Positions 1 through 7,540 are shown, counted from the first letter of the stretch. The stretch is DNA of 23,617 nt from Pseudomonadota bacterium (GCA_023391335.1 JAEWBG010000106.1:1-23617); one strand, 5' to 3'. Numbers and translations are program-made. Notes: generated by a model from the letters alone, not told the origin.

Positions 1-489
1 GCACTGCTGGATGACGCAGGCATCCTCACGGCCATGGCTTACGTGGATCTCAATCCGATCCGTGCTGGCATTGCCAAGACACCCGAAGACTCTGAATTCA
101 CCTCCATCTACCAGCGCATCCGCCAAAGCACTGCCACAACCCCACCGAAACCGACCGATGAACGACGCATACGCCTGCGCCGATTCGCTGACCAAAGCCA
201 CAGCAAGAAGGCCGCCATTCCGTATACCTCCTTGGACTATCTGCAGCTCGTGGATTGGAGCGGCCGCTCCATTCGGGAGGGCAAGCGCGGACACATCGAT
301 GCAACCCTCCCGCCGATCCTTTCACGCCTGAGCATCGACCCGGAGATCTGGCAACTCGCGATGGCTCGCAAGGGCACCGTCCTGGGTCGAGCGATGGGAC
401 GACTCGACATCATGCGACTACACGCCGCCACCCTGGGTCAGGCGTGGGTCCGAGGACTGAATCGCTCCGAGCGCATGTACGCGCGCTGA
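1..489 (+). CDS. REP-associated (Y1/HUH) transposase, C-terminal part, cut by window edge
   Basis: The reading frame is already open at base 1 and ends at a TGA at 487-489, so only the last 162 codons are visible. The visible start has the sequence AYVDLNPIRAG, the hallmark LNP-V/I-RA segment in the C-terminal half of RAYT (TnpA_REP, IS200-like Y1) transposases. These enzymes are single-strand HUH endonucleases that act on REP-type hairpins. The HUH motif and catalytic tyrosine would lie upstream of the window, so activity cannot be judged. The rest of the tail is basic and ends in LNRSERMYAR, with no frameshift in the visible part. GGGTGTCC repeats begin about 180 bp downstream and are plausible substrates. 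An internal ATG at 34 is not the true start. Confidence 0.8.
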   Translation, partial: ALLDDAGILTAMAYVDLNPIRAGIAKTPEDSEFTSIYQRIRQSTATTPPKPTDERRIRLRRFADQSHSKKAAIPYTSLDYLQLVDWSGRSIREGKRGHIDATLPPILSRLSIDPEIWQLAMARKGTVLGRAMGRLDIMRLHAATLGQAWVRGLNRSERMYAR

Positions 490-671
490 TGGGCGTCGCC
501 ATCGCATCATTCGACTGAGTAACTCTCGGCAAATACTCGGCGACTTCCGCTGCCGCCGTCGGTAACTCCCGCCAGCCCGGGATTTTTCTCTTCGCCTCTA
601 GATGATCGATGCAAGTGCTGCCACTGTTCAGCACTATCCCTGCGCGATATCGTTCGATACATCCATTCGGT

Positions 672-812
672 GGGTGTCCAATGCTCAGTTTGATGCCCGC
701 AATCGATGGGTGTCCAAAGATGCGATAAAAGATGCGGAGGATCCATCGATTCCCCCGCGATCGTTGGGTGTCCAGTGATGAACAGCCGGGGTGTCCAGTG
801 ATGAACAGCCGG
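672..812. repeat. GGGTGTCC repeat cluster with a 23-bp tandem duplication
   Basis: GGGTGTCCA occurs four times in the same orientation, at 672, 708, 766 and 789. The last two lie in a perfect tandem duplication of a 23-bp unit (767-789 and 790-812). A 9-bp inverted repeat, AATCGATGG at 701-709 and CCATCGATT at 743-751, encloses the second copy. The cluster follows the RAYT-type transposase end, a usual location for REP-like targets. That it belongs to this transposase is inference. The rest of 490-914 shows no convincing gene. Confidence 0.65.
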
Positions 813-914
813 CGCCAGCATGCACGTGTATCGAGTATTTCGTAAGAAGAGCTAACAATTCCGTGCACGGACATGCGAAACGCACGCGCATGATGGGCAG
901 CGTTGGACACGACC

Positions 915-1469
915 ATGAACTCCGCATTGACTAACTTGCTTTTCGTGGCGGCAGTCGCCTGTGTGGCATCCGGGTGCGAACGACCGTTCGATAACACACC
1001 GCCCGGGTTTGCGGAGGCATGCTATGGAAGACGCGAGAACGCGGCGAAGAACTGGGTTTGTTCGGACGATCGGTTGGTTCTGACAGTTGAAGGGAGGGAG
1101 TCTGATTGGCCGGAGCTAAGCAGAGTCGTGTCAGAGTTTGGTCATGCTCACGAGTTACAGGTATTCGACACAAGCGCAAATATTCCCAACTCCGTGCGCA
1201 CACTTGAGATCAACGCCTGCAGTTCCAAAGGCCTGTTCCTGCTCATGGATAAGCGCATCTACCCGGATGAATCGACCAACAGAGGCGGCAATCGAATTAC
1301 TGCGCACTTGCGGACCTATGATAAGAACTTCGATTGGAAGCCGTTGGCTGAGGAGTTCGTAGCAGCTTTTCGTCGGAGCTGGCGTGGTGAGGTTCAGGTG
1401 GAATGGCCGCAGGTTATTCCGGCAAACGAGAAGAAAGGGCTGCCGGACAGCGTGAAGAGCTGCGATTAG
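915..1469 (+). CDS. Putative lipoprotein of unknown function
   Basis: The 184-residue product starts with a hydrophobic segment of about 17 residues followed by ASGC, with Cys21 as a possible lipidation site. The lipobox is weak because Ala, not Leu, is at -3. The mature part is polar, with four further cysteines (in EACYGRR, WVCSDD, NACSSK and the C-terminal KSCD). I recognise no family. The ATG at 915 was chosen because it puts a clean signal sequence at the N terminus; an in-frame TTG at 903 is possible, and neither has a strong Shine-Dalgarno. The gene looks less GC-rich than its neighbours and sits just downstream of the transposase and repeats, so recent acquisition is possible. The gap 1470-1591 holds a small hairpin (GCGCA-AATC-TGCGC, 1532-1545) and nothing else I can name. 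Confidence 0.6.
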   Translation: MNSALTNLLFVAAVACVASGCERPFDNTPPGFAEACYGRRENAAKNWVCSDDRLVLTVEGRESDWPELSRVVSEFGHAHELQVFDTSANIPNSVRTLEINACSSKGLFLLMDKRIYPDESTNRGGNRITAHLRTYDKNFDWKPLAEEFVAAFRRSWRGEVQVEWPQVIPANEKKGLPDSVKSCD

Positions 1470-1591
1470 GACAACGACGATCACTTGAATCGATCGCCGC
1501 GATGACTCTGGCAACCCGTCGCATCTGTACGGCGCAAATCTGCGCATGATTGTGAGTTCAAAGTGGGACCTCTTCCCCTTAAGCTCTCCCC

Positions 1592-2314
1592 ATGAAAACC
1601 ATCTTCATCGCCGGCGCCAGCGGCGCAATCGGTGGCCGCATGCTGCCGATCCTCAAGCAACGAGACTACAAAGTCTTCGGCACGACGCGTTCTGAAGAAA
1701 AAGCCAACGTGCTTCGCGCGGAAGGCATCGAGCCGATCGTGTTGGATGTGTTCGACGCAGAGGCGGTGCGCGCCGCGATGATGCGCTTGCGCCCTAACGT
1801 CGTCGTTCATCAGTTGACGGATTTGCCGTACGGACTCACGCCGGCGCTGATGCCCGAAGCAGCCATTCGCAATGCACGAATACGCAAAGAAGGAACGAAG
1901 AACCTTGTCGACGCCGCGATCGCGGCTGGCGTTCAGCACTTCATCGCGCAGAGCATCGCGTTCGTCTATGCGCCTGGGCGCGAACCGCACGTCGAAACCG
2001 ATCCCATCGAATCGCCGGCAGGTCCTCGCGCGGTGACACTCGAAGGCGTGCATGCGCTCGAATCGCTGACGTTGAATTCAACAGCAATCCAGGGAGCCGT
2101 ACTGCGATACGGGATGCTTTACGGACCTCGTACCGGCAAAGACGATCGCGAGGGTTTGTCGATTCCCGTTCACGTAGACGCCGCAGCGCATGCGGCGATT
2201 CTCGCCATCGATGGGGGTGCAGTGGGTATCTTCAACATCGTCGAGGACAATGCTCACGTTGCCAACGCGAAAGCACGCCGTGAACTTCAGTGGAGTCCAG
2301 ACTTTCGCGTCTGA
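1592..2314 (+). CDS. NAD(P)-dependent epimerase/dehydratase family protein (short, atypical SDR)
   Basis: The 240-residue protein begins with a Rossmann nucleotide-binding strand and a GASGAIGG glycine motif (about residues 8-15). LDVFDAEAV (about 52-60) and NVVVHQLTDL follow, as in extended or atypical short-chain dehydrogenases that act on nucleotide sugars or related substrates. VLRYGMLYGP is the usual motif after the active site. No clear YxxxK dyad is present: the expected position reads FVYAPGREP, so it may be an atypical SDR with another chemistry or a binding role. It is shorter than most extended SDRs (about 300-350 residues). The substrate cannot be predicted. It appears monocistronic, and no good ribosome-binding site precedes the ATG. 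Confidence 0.75.
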   Translation: MKTIFIAGASGAIGGRMLPILKQRDYKVFGTTRSEEKANVLRAEGIEPIVLDVFDAEAVRAAMMRLRPNVVVHQLTDLPYGLTPALMPEAAIRNARIRKEGTKNLVDAAIAAGVQHFIAQSIAFVYAPGREPHVETDPIESPAGPRAVTLEGVHALESLTLNSTAIQGAVLRYGMLYGPRTGKDDREGLSIPVHVDAAAHAAILAIDGGAVGIFNIVEDNAHVANAKARRELQWSPDFRV

Positions 2315-2383
2315 TTCATGAATACGTTCTGCTCGCATTCAGAGTCGCCGCACTACAGTCGGCGCACATCCGGGAGCAGCAAC

Positions 2384-2650
2384 ATGATTTCGATTCGACT
2401 GGCCGCCGCCATTCTATGTGTCGCGCTGTGCGGCACCGCCGTTGCCGAGACGTCGTTGCGGCCGGACACGCAAGAGCCTCGATGCGCTGCCAAAACAGAT
2501 GAGAAGCTCGCCGAATGCCTGCGCACCTGCGACAGCAAGCCAGACACCACGGCGACAATCTGCCGCAAGCAGTGTCTCGACGCGAAAGAATCGGCCCGTA
2601 AGAGCTGCGATAAGAAAGGCGGATTCGAAATCAAATTGCCGGGGACCTAG
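2384..2650 (+). CDS. Small exported six-cysteine protein with twin CX3C motif
   Basis: This 88-residue protein starts at the ATG at 2384, which has a GGGAG ribosome-binding site about 9 bases upstream; an in-frame ATG at 2318 would bury the signal peptide. Residues 1-21 form a signal peptide ending GTAVA, with predicted cleavage before Glu22. The mature part has exactly six cysteines, at 34, 45, 49, 60, 64 and 75, giving the pattern C-X10-C-X3-C-X10-C-X3-C-X10-C. The central part is a twin CX3C arrangement like that of alpha-hairpinin folds, in which two helices are joined by disulfides. The protein is charged and probably periplasmic or secreted. I do not recognise the family, and the function is unknown. 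It converges on the LysR gene, with only 23 bp between the stops. Confidence 0.65.
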   Translation: MISIRLAAAILCVALCGTAVAETSLRPDTQEPRCAAKTDEKLAECLRTCDSKPDTTATICRKQCLDAKESARKSCDKKGGFEIKLPGT

Positions 2651-2673
2651 CACCGCTATTCACAACGTCCCAT

Positions 2674-3606
2674 TCAGCGATCGGCCTTCGATGTGGTTCC
2701 GCGGCCCGATCTCGATTTAATCAGATGCTTTAGGGCGTCCGCGATGGCTTTCGTTGCCGGATCAACATTGTTCGCGGCAGGCCAGAGAATCCCGAAGTCG
2801 ATCGCGCGAGTCTTGTCAGAGATAGAGACCGCCTTCAGACCAGGCATTTCCCGCCCTCGCAAAACGATTTCGGGCAGCAGCGTGGGCACCCCGGTGTGCA
2901 GGACGCTCGCCAGCACGGTATCGATGCTGTCCGTTTCGAACGTCACTCGCGGATGAACTCGCGCGTGGAGCAGCACCGCTTCGGCCGCACGCCGCATATC
3001 GAAACTGACCGGCAACAGCACGAGCCGCTCGCCCTCCAACTCCTCCAGCTTCACCGCTCTGCGGCTAGCGAACTTGCTCCCGTCCGCGACAATCAACGAA
3101 AAAGGTTCGGATACCAAGCGCTCGTAACGGATGTTCGGCGAATTATGTGTGACGAGCCCGAAGCCGAGATCCACCCGACCTGCTTCCACCTCGGTTTCGA
3201 CGCCGCTCGATGCCAATTCCTGGACCCCCACGAGAATGCCGGGGTAGTCCTGTGCGATGCTGCCGAGCAACGAGGGAATCCAGGCGAAATGCAGGGCCGG
3301 GATCACGGCGAGATTGACGCGCCCGCTCACCAAGTCGGCGACGTTGGCAACCGATTCGCAGGCGTCCTCGAGCTTCCTCAAAACGACCTCGGCACCCCTG
3401 CGAAAGGCCGCTCCGGCTTCCGTTAAGAAGACGCGCTTGCCGACCCGGCGAAACAGCGGGGTTCGCAGGGCCGTTTCCAACTGCGTGATTTGCTGAGAAA
3501 TACTCGGTTGAGAAATGCCGAGCCGCTCGGCCGCACGGGTGAAGTTTTCCGTTTCCGCCACAGCTAAGAAGTAGCGCAAATGCCGCAGTTCGATGCTGTC
3601 GTTCAT
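2674..3606 (-). CDS. LysR-type transcriptional regulator, CynR-like
   Basis: This 310-residue LysR regulator has an N-terminal winged helix-turn-helix (about residues 8-65; NFTRAAERLGISQPSISQQI) and a periplasmic-binding-protein-like effector domain. The segment VADLVSGRVNLAVIPALH and the TLLPE block match the subgroup of CynR, the cyanate operon activator, from memory of that family. It is divergent from the ABC importer operon, with about 120 bp between starts, so it most likely controls that operon in response to the imported substrate. The ATG at 3606 follows a GGGGA ribosome-binding site on the minus strand. The C-terminal tail (KSRSGRGTTSKADR) is slightly longer than usual. The family call is secure; the effector is inferred. 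Confidence 0.9.
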   Translation of the reverse strand: MNDSIELRHLRYFLAVAETENFTRAAERLGISQPSISQQITQLETALRTPLFRRVGKRVFLTEAGAAFRRGAEVVLRKLEDACESVANVADLVSGRVNLAVIPALHFAWIPSLLGSIAQDYPGILVGVQELASSGVETEVEAGRVDLGFGLVTHNSPNIRYERLVSEPFSLIVADGSKFASRRAVKLEELEGERLVLLPVSFDMRRAAEAVLLHARVHPRVTFETDSIDTVLASVLHTGVPTLLPEIVLRGREMPGLKAVSISDKTRAIDFGILWPAANNVDPATKAIADALKHLIKSRSGRGTTSKADR

Positions 3607-3671
3607 CGTGTCCCCAACTTTAGTACCGGCGAAGCATAGCGCGTTGACTTATAGGCTGCGCCTTGTCCATC

Positions 3672-3686
3672 ATAAGCGCCCCTTAT
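3672..3686. promoter_or_regulatory. Candidate LysR-binding palindrome (T-N11-A) between regulator and ABC operon
   Basis: ATAAG at 3672-3676 and CTTAT at 3682-3686 form a perfect inverted repeat with a 5-base spacer. T3673 and A3685 give the T-N11-A geometry of LysR-family boxes. It lies between the divergent starts (3606 and about 3729), where an activator should bind. A TTGACT at 3644-3649 resembles a -35 box for the plus strand, but no good -10 box follows at the right distance. Confidence 0.45.
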
Positions 3687-3728
3687 ATATGCGGATCGCC
3701 GTCCTGCCAGGCGCACCCCGCTCGTGCG

Positions 3729-4766
3729 GTGATTGGATTGTTTCAGATCAATCGGCGACAGCTACTCCAAGGTGCTCTTGCGGCTGCACTGCCGCTGGGC
3801 GGGCTGTCCTGTTCTAGCAATTCCGATAAAGACGCGCCGCTCGTCGTCGGCGGGTTGCCCGTTACCTGCAATCTCACTTTGCCCGTTGCGTGTCAGTCTC
3901 GCGAGGAAAGCAACAAGAACCTGCCTGCCGACGCACCGCGATTCGCGTTCGAATACAGCAAGTACAACGGTTGGCCTGAGGTCAAAGAATCTCTCATGGC
4001 GGGCAGAATCCAAGCCGCCTACATGCTTGCCCCGCTGGTGATGGATCTCGCCGATAAGAAGATTCCCGTCAAGATCGTCTCGCTCGGACACCGATCCGGC
4101 GCGGTGATCATGGTGCGCACGGATTCCCCTTACCAACACTTCAGGCAACTCCAGGGAAAGCGCATCGCAGTGCCGAGCCGCTTCGCTGTCGACTTTCTGT
4201 TTCTGCGCAAAATGCTCGCGCAAGAAAATATGGATATCGACGATATCCAACTGCTGGAGATGGCGCCTCCCGACATGCCGGCCGCGCTTTATGCGAATGC
4301 TGTCGATGCGTACTGCACCGGCGAGCCCTTCGGTGCAGCGGCGCAACGCGCCGGCTACGCGCGCCCGTTACGAATGACGCGCGATGAGTGGCCGAACTAC
4401 ATCTGCTGCGTGCTCACCGTTCGCGAAGAGCTCATTCAGCAGAATCGTCCGATGGTGCAAGCACTCGTCAATCAAGTGCTGGGCGCCGGCGCGTGGCTCG
4501 ATGCGAAACCGGAGAACCGGGACAAAGCGGTCGCAATCGCGGCGGCTCGGAAATACTTCAATCAAGATCCGAACATCATGCAGTTCGTCATGGAGAATCC
4601 CGCGGACCGGGTGACGTACGGCGACCTGCGCATGATCCGCGCGGAGTTCGAAGACCTCATGCAGCTCTCGCTTCAGGCAGGCACGATCAAGCACCCGATC
4701 CCGTACGAAACGTACATGGATGAAAGCTTCGCGAAGCGAGCTCAACCAACGCCGATCGAGTTGTGA
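3729..4766 (+). CDS. NitT/TauT-type ABC transporter substrate-binding protein, Tat-type signal
   Basis: This is the periplasmic receptor of a nitrate/sulfonate/bicarbonate-type importer (NrtA/CmpA/SsuA superfamily), about 345 residues long. The N terminus has a twin-arginine signal, INRRQLLQG, then an Ala/Leu-rich stretch and LSC (Cys28), which could be a weak lipobox. Family features are the early GGLPVTCNLTLPVA strand, MAGRIQAAYMLAPL, LQGKRIAVPSRFAVD, and DAYCTGEPFGAAA in the second lobe. The start is uncertain: GTG at 3729 and TTG at 3738 both fit the Tat signal, and neither has a clear ribosome-binding site. The longer TTG frame from 3663 would spoil it. It is the first gene of a tight operon. 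The anion is not identifiable from sequence; nitrate, cyanate or a similar small anion is inferred from the family and the CynR-like neighbour. Confidence 0.85.
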   Translation: MIGLFQINRRQLLQGALAAALPLGGLSCSSNSDKDAPLVVGGLPVTCNLTLPVACQSREESNKNLPADAPRFAFEYSKYNGWPEVKESLMAGRIQAAYMLAPLVMDLADKKIPVKIVSLGHRSGAVIMVRTDSPYQHFRQLQGKRIAVPSRFAVDFLFLRKMLAQENMDIDDIQLLEMAPPDMPAALYANAVDAYCTGEPFGAAAQRAGYARPLRMTRDEWPNYICCVLTVREELIQQNRPMVQALVNQVLGAGAWLDAKPENRDKAVAIAAARKYFNQDPNIMQFVMENPADRVTYGDLRMIRAEFEDLMQLSLQAGTIKHPIPYETYMDESFAKRAQPTPIEL

Positions 4767-4768
4767 TC

Positions 4769-5347
4769 ATGTTCTTGCGCTCCCTCGCCTTGATCTTCTG
4801 TGTGTGGCTCGCCGACGCGAGCGCAGCCGACACCGGATTGGAGTTGAAGGCGGGCGTATTCGATCCACCGCGAGCAGCGCCCGAATTCACGTTACAGGGA
4901 TCGAATGGTCAGCCGCTCAAGCTCAGCGATTTCCGCGGCAAGATCGTGATCCTCGGATTCGGCTTCACGTCCTGTCCTGATGTGTGCCCCACCACGCTCG
5001 GCGTGCTCGCCCAAGCGCATAAGAAATTGGGCGCACAGGGTAAAGACGTGCAGGTCGTGTACATCACGGTCGATCCCGAACGCGATACACCCGAGCGCAT
5101 GCATGCGTATTTGAACTCCTTCGATCCTTCCTTTGTCGGCGGCACAGGACCGGCGGAGCAACTGGCAGCGGTCCGCAAGGAGTACGGAATCCAAGCGAAT
5201 CGCAAACAGTACGGCGAGAACTACACGTTCGGTCATTCCTCATTTATCTATTTGATCGATCGCAAAGGCCTGCTGCGGGCGCTGATGCCGTATGGCCACT
5301 CGCCTGACGATTACGTGCACGACGCGAAGTTGCTCTTGGCGCAGTAA
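4769..5347 (+). CDS. SCO1/SenC family copper/thiol-redox protein
   Basis: The 192-residue SCO family protein has an N-terminal signal sequence (about 1-19, ending DASA) and a thioredoxin-like fold. The copper-binding CXXXC motif is CPDVC (Cys69, Cys73), and the conserved distal histidine is His156 in FGHSSFIYLID. VDPERDTPE is also typical. Such proteins carry Cu or act as thiol-disulfide reductants for copper centres, classically the CuA site of cytochrome oxidase, on the outer face of the inner membrane. The ATG at 4769 lies 2 bases after the previous stop; an overlapping GTG at 4763 is an alternative. No oxidase subunits lie nearby. It sits instead between an ABC binding protein and a cupredoxin, which suggests that it metallates or reduces the cupredoxin. 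All canonical metal ligands are present. Confidence 0.92.
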   Translation: MFLRSLALIFCVWLADASAADTGLELKAGVFDPPRAAPEFTLQGSNGQPLKLSDFRGKIVILGFGFTSCPDVCPTTLGVLAQAHKKLGAQGKDVQVVYITVDPERDTPERMHAYLNSFDPSFVGGTGPAEQLAAVRKEYGIQANRKQYGENYTFGHSSFIYLIDRKGLLRALMPYGHSPDDYVHDAKLLLAQ

Positions 5348-5353
5348 TCGATT

Positions 5354-5797
5354 GTGAAGAGTGCCGCGAAGTATTCGATGTTCGCTGCGCTGGCGTTGCT
5401 TGCCGCCGCGGTGCTGTGGACTGCATTCGCGCCCATTTCGAGCACGACGCGCGAAGAGCATTTCAAGATTCCGAAAGGAACGTGGGCGCGGCGCATGGCA
5501 GGCAACCAGGTCGAGATACTGCCTAGCGAGATCGATTTGACGCTCGGCGTGCGCGACGTGCTGGTGCTCGAGAATCATGATGACGTGCCGCAGATCTTCG
5601 GCCCAACGCTCATGATGCCGGGACAAAATTTTCGTCTGCCGTTTTCGCAAGCATCGGTTTACACATTCGCATGCACGGCGCATGCGAGCGGCCAGATGAC
5701 GATCGTGGTCGATGAGTTTCCTTCCGCGCCATGGAGCCGCCTTGCGTGGCGCGTGAAGCATTGGTCAAGGCAAATCAAGCAACTGCATACAACATGA
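5354..5797 (+). CDS. Membrane-anchored cupredoxin-like protein
   Basis: The 147-residue protein starts at a GTG, 6 bases after the SCO stop. An N-terminal hydrophobic segment (about 8-27) probably acts as signal or anchor. The C-terminal half is a cupredoxin beta fold with a copper-site loop C-T-A-H-A-S-G-Q-M (Cys107, His110, Met115), the C-X2-H-X4-M spacing of plastocyanin-type type-1 copper sites. The N-terminal ligand region reads ENHDDVPQIFGP. Where family members usually have His after Val-Pro, this one has Gln80, with His75 nearby as a possible substitute. The last 25 residues are basic and extend past the cupredoxin core. The stop overlaps the permease start (ATGA, 5794-5797), implying translational coupling. 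Probable role: copper binding or electron transfer outside the membrane; the partner is unknown. Confidence 0.8.
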   Translation: MKSAAKYSMFAALALLAAAVLWTAFAPISSTTREEHFKIPKGTWARRMAGNQVEILPSEIDLTLGVRDVLVLENHDDVPQIFGPTLMMPGQNFRLPFSQASVYTFACTAHASGQMTIVVDEFPSAPWSRLAWRVKHWSRQIKQLHTT

Positions 5798-6552
5798 AAA
5801 GACTTCAGCAGTCGCTGCCCTCCCTCATTGTGATCGTGATCCTGATCGCAGGCTGGTGGGCAGCAGTTATCGGAACCAAGAGCGTCATCTTTCCCACTCC
5901 TTGGCAAGTCGTGACCGGCACGATCGAGCTGATCAAAGACGGCACGCTGTGGTTACACATCGGCGCGTCTTTAATGCGTGTGGCCGCCGGATTCGTATTG
6001 GCAGTGCTCTTGGCAGTTCCGCTGGGCCTATGGATGGGATGGGTGCACGGTGCTTACATCACGCTCAATCCTTTGTTTCAAATCCTGCGACCGATCTCGC
6101 CCATCGCGTGGATTCCGATTGCGATCCTTTGGTTCGGCGTCGGCAACGCTTCGCCGATATATCTAATCTTCATTTCGTCAGTGTTCCCGATGATCGTGCA
6201 GACCGTCGCAGGCGTGCACACGATCGAGCGCCGGTATCTGCGTGTGGCGCAGAACTTCGATGTGTCCAAATATCGTTTGTTTACACAGGTGGTGATCCCA
6301 GCGGTGTTGCCGCAGATCATCGTCGGCATGCGCATCGGGCTTGGCGTCGCCTGGCTCGTCGTCGTCGCCGCGGAAATGATCGCGCTGCGCTCAGGACTCG
6401 GCTATCTGATCATGGATTCGCGCAACGCAGGCAACCGGTATGACCTCGTGATTGCGGGCATGATCATCATCGGTGTCATCGGACTGATGCTCGACGGCAT
6501 CATGCGAATGCTCGAAGGCCTGAAAATGGTGAGGTGGCGTTATGCGCACTAA
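5794..6552 (+). CDS. NitT/TauT-type ABC transporter permease
   Basis: This 252-residue inner-membrane permease (SsuC/NrtB/TauC type) has about six hydrophobic segments. The first is near residues 10-27, and PTPWQVV, a usual post-TM1 motif, follows. PISPIAWIPIAILWFGVGN is characteristic of the family. The cytoplasmic EAA-like loop that docks to the ATPase lies in the stretch from YLRVAQNFDVSKYRL to VVIPAVLPQIIVG. The ATG at 5794 overlaps the cupredoxin stop by 4 bases; a longer frame from 5731 would overlap the cupredoxin gene widely and is unlikely. The 3' end overlaps the ATPase gene by 11 bases. A homodimer of this subunit should form the channel. Confidence 0.92.
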   Translation: MKRLQQSLPSLIVIVILIAGWWAAVIGTKSVIFPTPWQVVTGTIELIKDGTLWLHIGASLMRVAAGFVLAVLLAVPLGLWMGWVHGAYITLNPLFQILRPISPIAWIPIAILWFGVGNASPIYLIFISSVFPMIVQTVAGVHTIERRYLRVAQNFDVSKYRLFTQVVIPAVLPQIIVGMRIGLGVAWLVVVAAEMIALRSGLGYLIMDSRNAGNRYDLVIAGMIIIGVIGLMLDGIMRMLEGLKMVRWRYAH

Positions 6553-7294
6553 GATCGAAGTGCGCAATGTGCGCAAGAGCTTCACCACCAAGAAGGGCGA
6601 GCTCGCTGTTGTCGATGGCGTCGATTTCACGGTTGGCGACGGCGAATTCGTCGCGATCGTCGGGCCGTCTGGTTGCGGCAAGTCGACGCTGATGAACATG
6701 ATCGCGGGTTTCATCGAGCCCGACTCTGGCTCGATCTCCATCGATGGAGCACCGCGCACCAAGCCGAACTCCAAGGGCATCTTGATCTCGCAGCACGGTT
6801 CGGTGTTTCCGTGGCTCACGGTGCAAGAGAATTTGATGTTCGGCCTCGAAAGCAAGCCGGCAGCCGAGCGGATGGAGCTGGCCGATCATTACGCTGCAAT
6901 CGTTGGCTTGAAAGGATTCGAGAATGCCTATCCGCACGAGCTGTCAGGCGGCATGCTCAAGCGCGCAGAAATCGCTCGTGCGTTGGCGGTGAAGCCCGAG
7001 ATTCTCTACATGGACGAGCCATTCTCGGCGTTGGATGCGCTGATGAATCTGCGCATGCGCAATGAACTGCTGCGCATCTTGGCGGAAGAAAAACACACAT
7101 GTTTACTCATCACTCACGATGTGGAAGAGGCCATTCATTTGGCCGATCGCGTACTCGTCCTCTCGCAGCGCCCAACCCACATCAAAGCGACGTATGAAGT
7201 GAAAATTCCGCATCCGCGGAAGTTGACTAGCTCGGAAGTGCAGGAGATTCGCGTTGCGATTCTGAAGGAGCTGGGAGTCGATCGCGGCGAGTGA
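6542..7294 (+). CDS. NitT/TauT-type ABC transporter ATP-binding protein
   Basis: The 250-residue nucleotide-binding subunit is of the SsuB/NrtD/TauB type. Visible motifs are Walker A GPSGCGKST (41-49), Q-loop Gln84, signature LSGGM (134-138), Walker B ILYMDE (154-159), D-loop SALD (162-165) and the H-loop His192 in LLITHDVEEA. FPWLTVQEN after the Q-loop is typical of this subfamily. After the signature the sequence reads LKRAEIARAL, where most relatives have KQRVAIARAL, a mild deviation. There is no C-terminal regulatory domain. It is the last gene of the operon and starts 11 bases before the permease stop. It should power import with the binding protein encoded at the operon start. Confidence 0.93.
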   Translation: MRTKIEVRNVRKSFTTKKGELAVVDGVDFTVGDGEFVAIVGPSGCGKSTLMNMIAGFIEPDSGSISIDGAPRTKPNSKGILISQHGSVFPWLTVQENLMFGLESKPAAERMELADHYAAIVGLKGFENAYPHELSGGMLKRAEIARALAVKPEILYMDEPFSALDALMNLRMRNELLRILAEEKHTCLLITHDVEEAIHLADRVLVLSQRPTHIKATYEVKIPHPRKLTSSEVQEIRVAILKELGVDRGE

Positions 7295-7385
7295 GGGCAC
7301 CGGAGGCCAAGGAGAAGGCCCAGAACCCGGAGCAACACAAAGATCACATAGAAAACACAGAGCACAAAGAGTCGCACAGAAGTCG

Positions 7386-7490
7386 GAAGGTAGCCGTTGG
7401 CAAGCGAGCCTTCGGCAGGCAAGCCGATCGCACGACTCGCGCTCATCGGCAGGGAAGCCTAACGGCAGGCCAGAGGAGAGTTCCGCGATA
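7386..7490. repeat. Dispersed intergenic repeat (GGTAGCC...CTTCGGCAGGCAAGCC family)
   Basis: This stretch of repeated AGCC, CTTCGGCAGG and CAAGCC words resembles 19152-19270 in the opposite orientation: GGTAGCC-N2-T-N-GCAAG-N2-AGCCTTCGGC is shared. It is non-coding. The sequence just before it (about 7335-7380) has a CACA/AGAG-rich periodicity. No gene was found in 7295-8043. Confidence 0.5.
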
Positions 7491-7540
7491 GGAGCTGACT
7501 TACACACAGCGATTACTTAATCTGAAGCGCGCAGATCCGG

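Noticed and set aside
410..997. Minus-strand open frame of 195 codons over the GGGTGTCC repeats
   Set aside because: It overlaps the transposase end, the repeats and the lipoprotein start. The tandem DNA repeat makes repeated peptide words (FITGHP, SLDT) by chance.
3729..7294. Plain nrtABCD nitrate importer
   Set aside because: The presence of SCO and cupredoxin genes and a CynR-like regulator means that the substrate cannot be assigned as nitrate from family membership alone.
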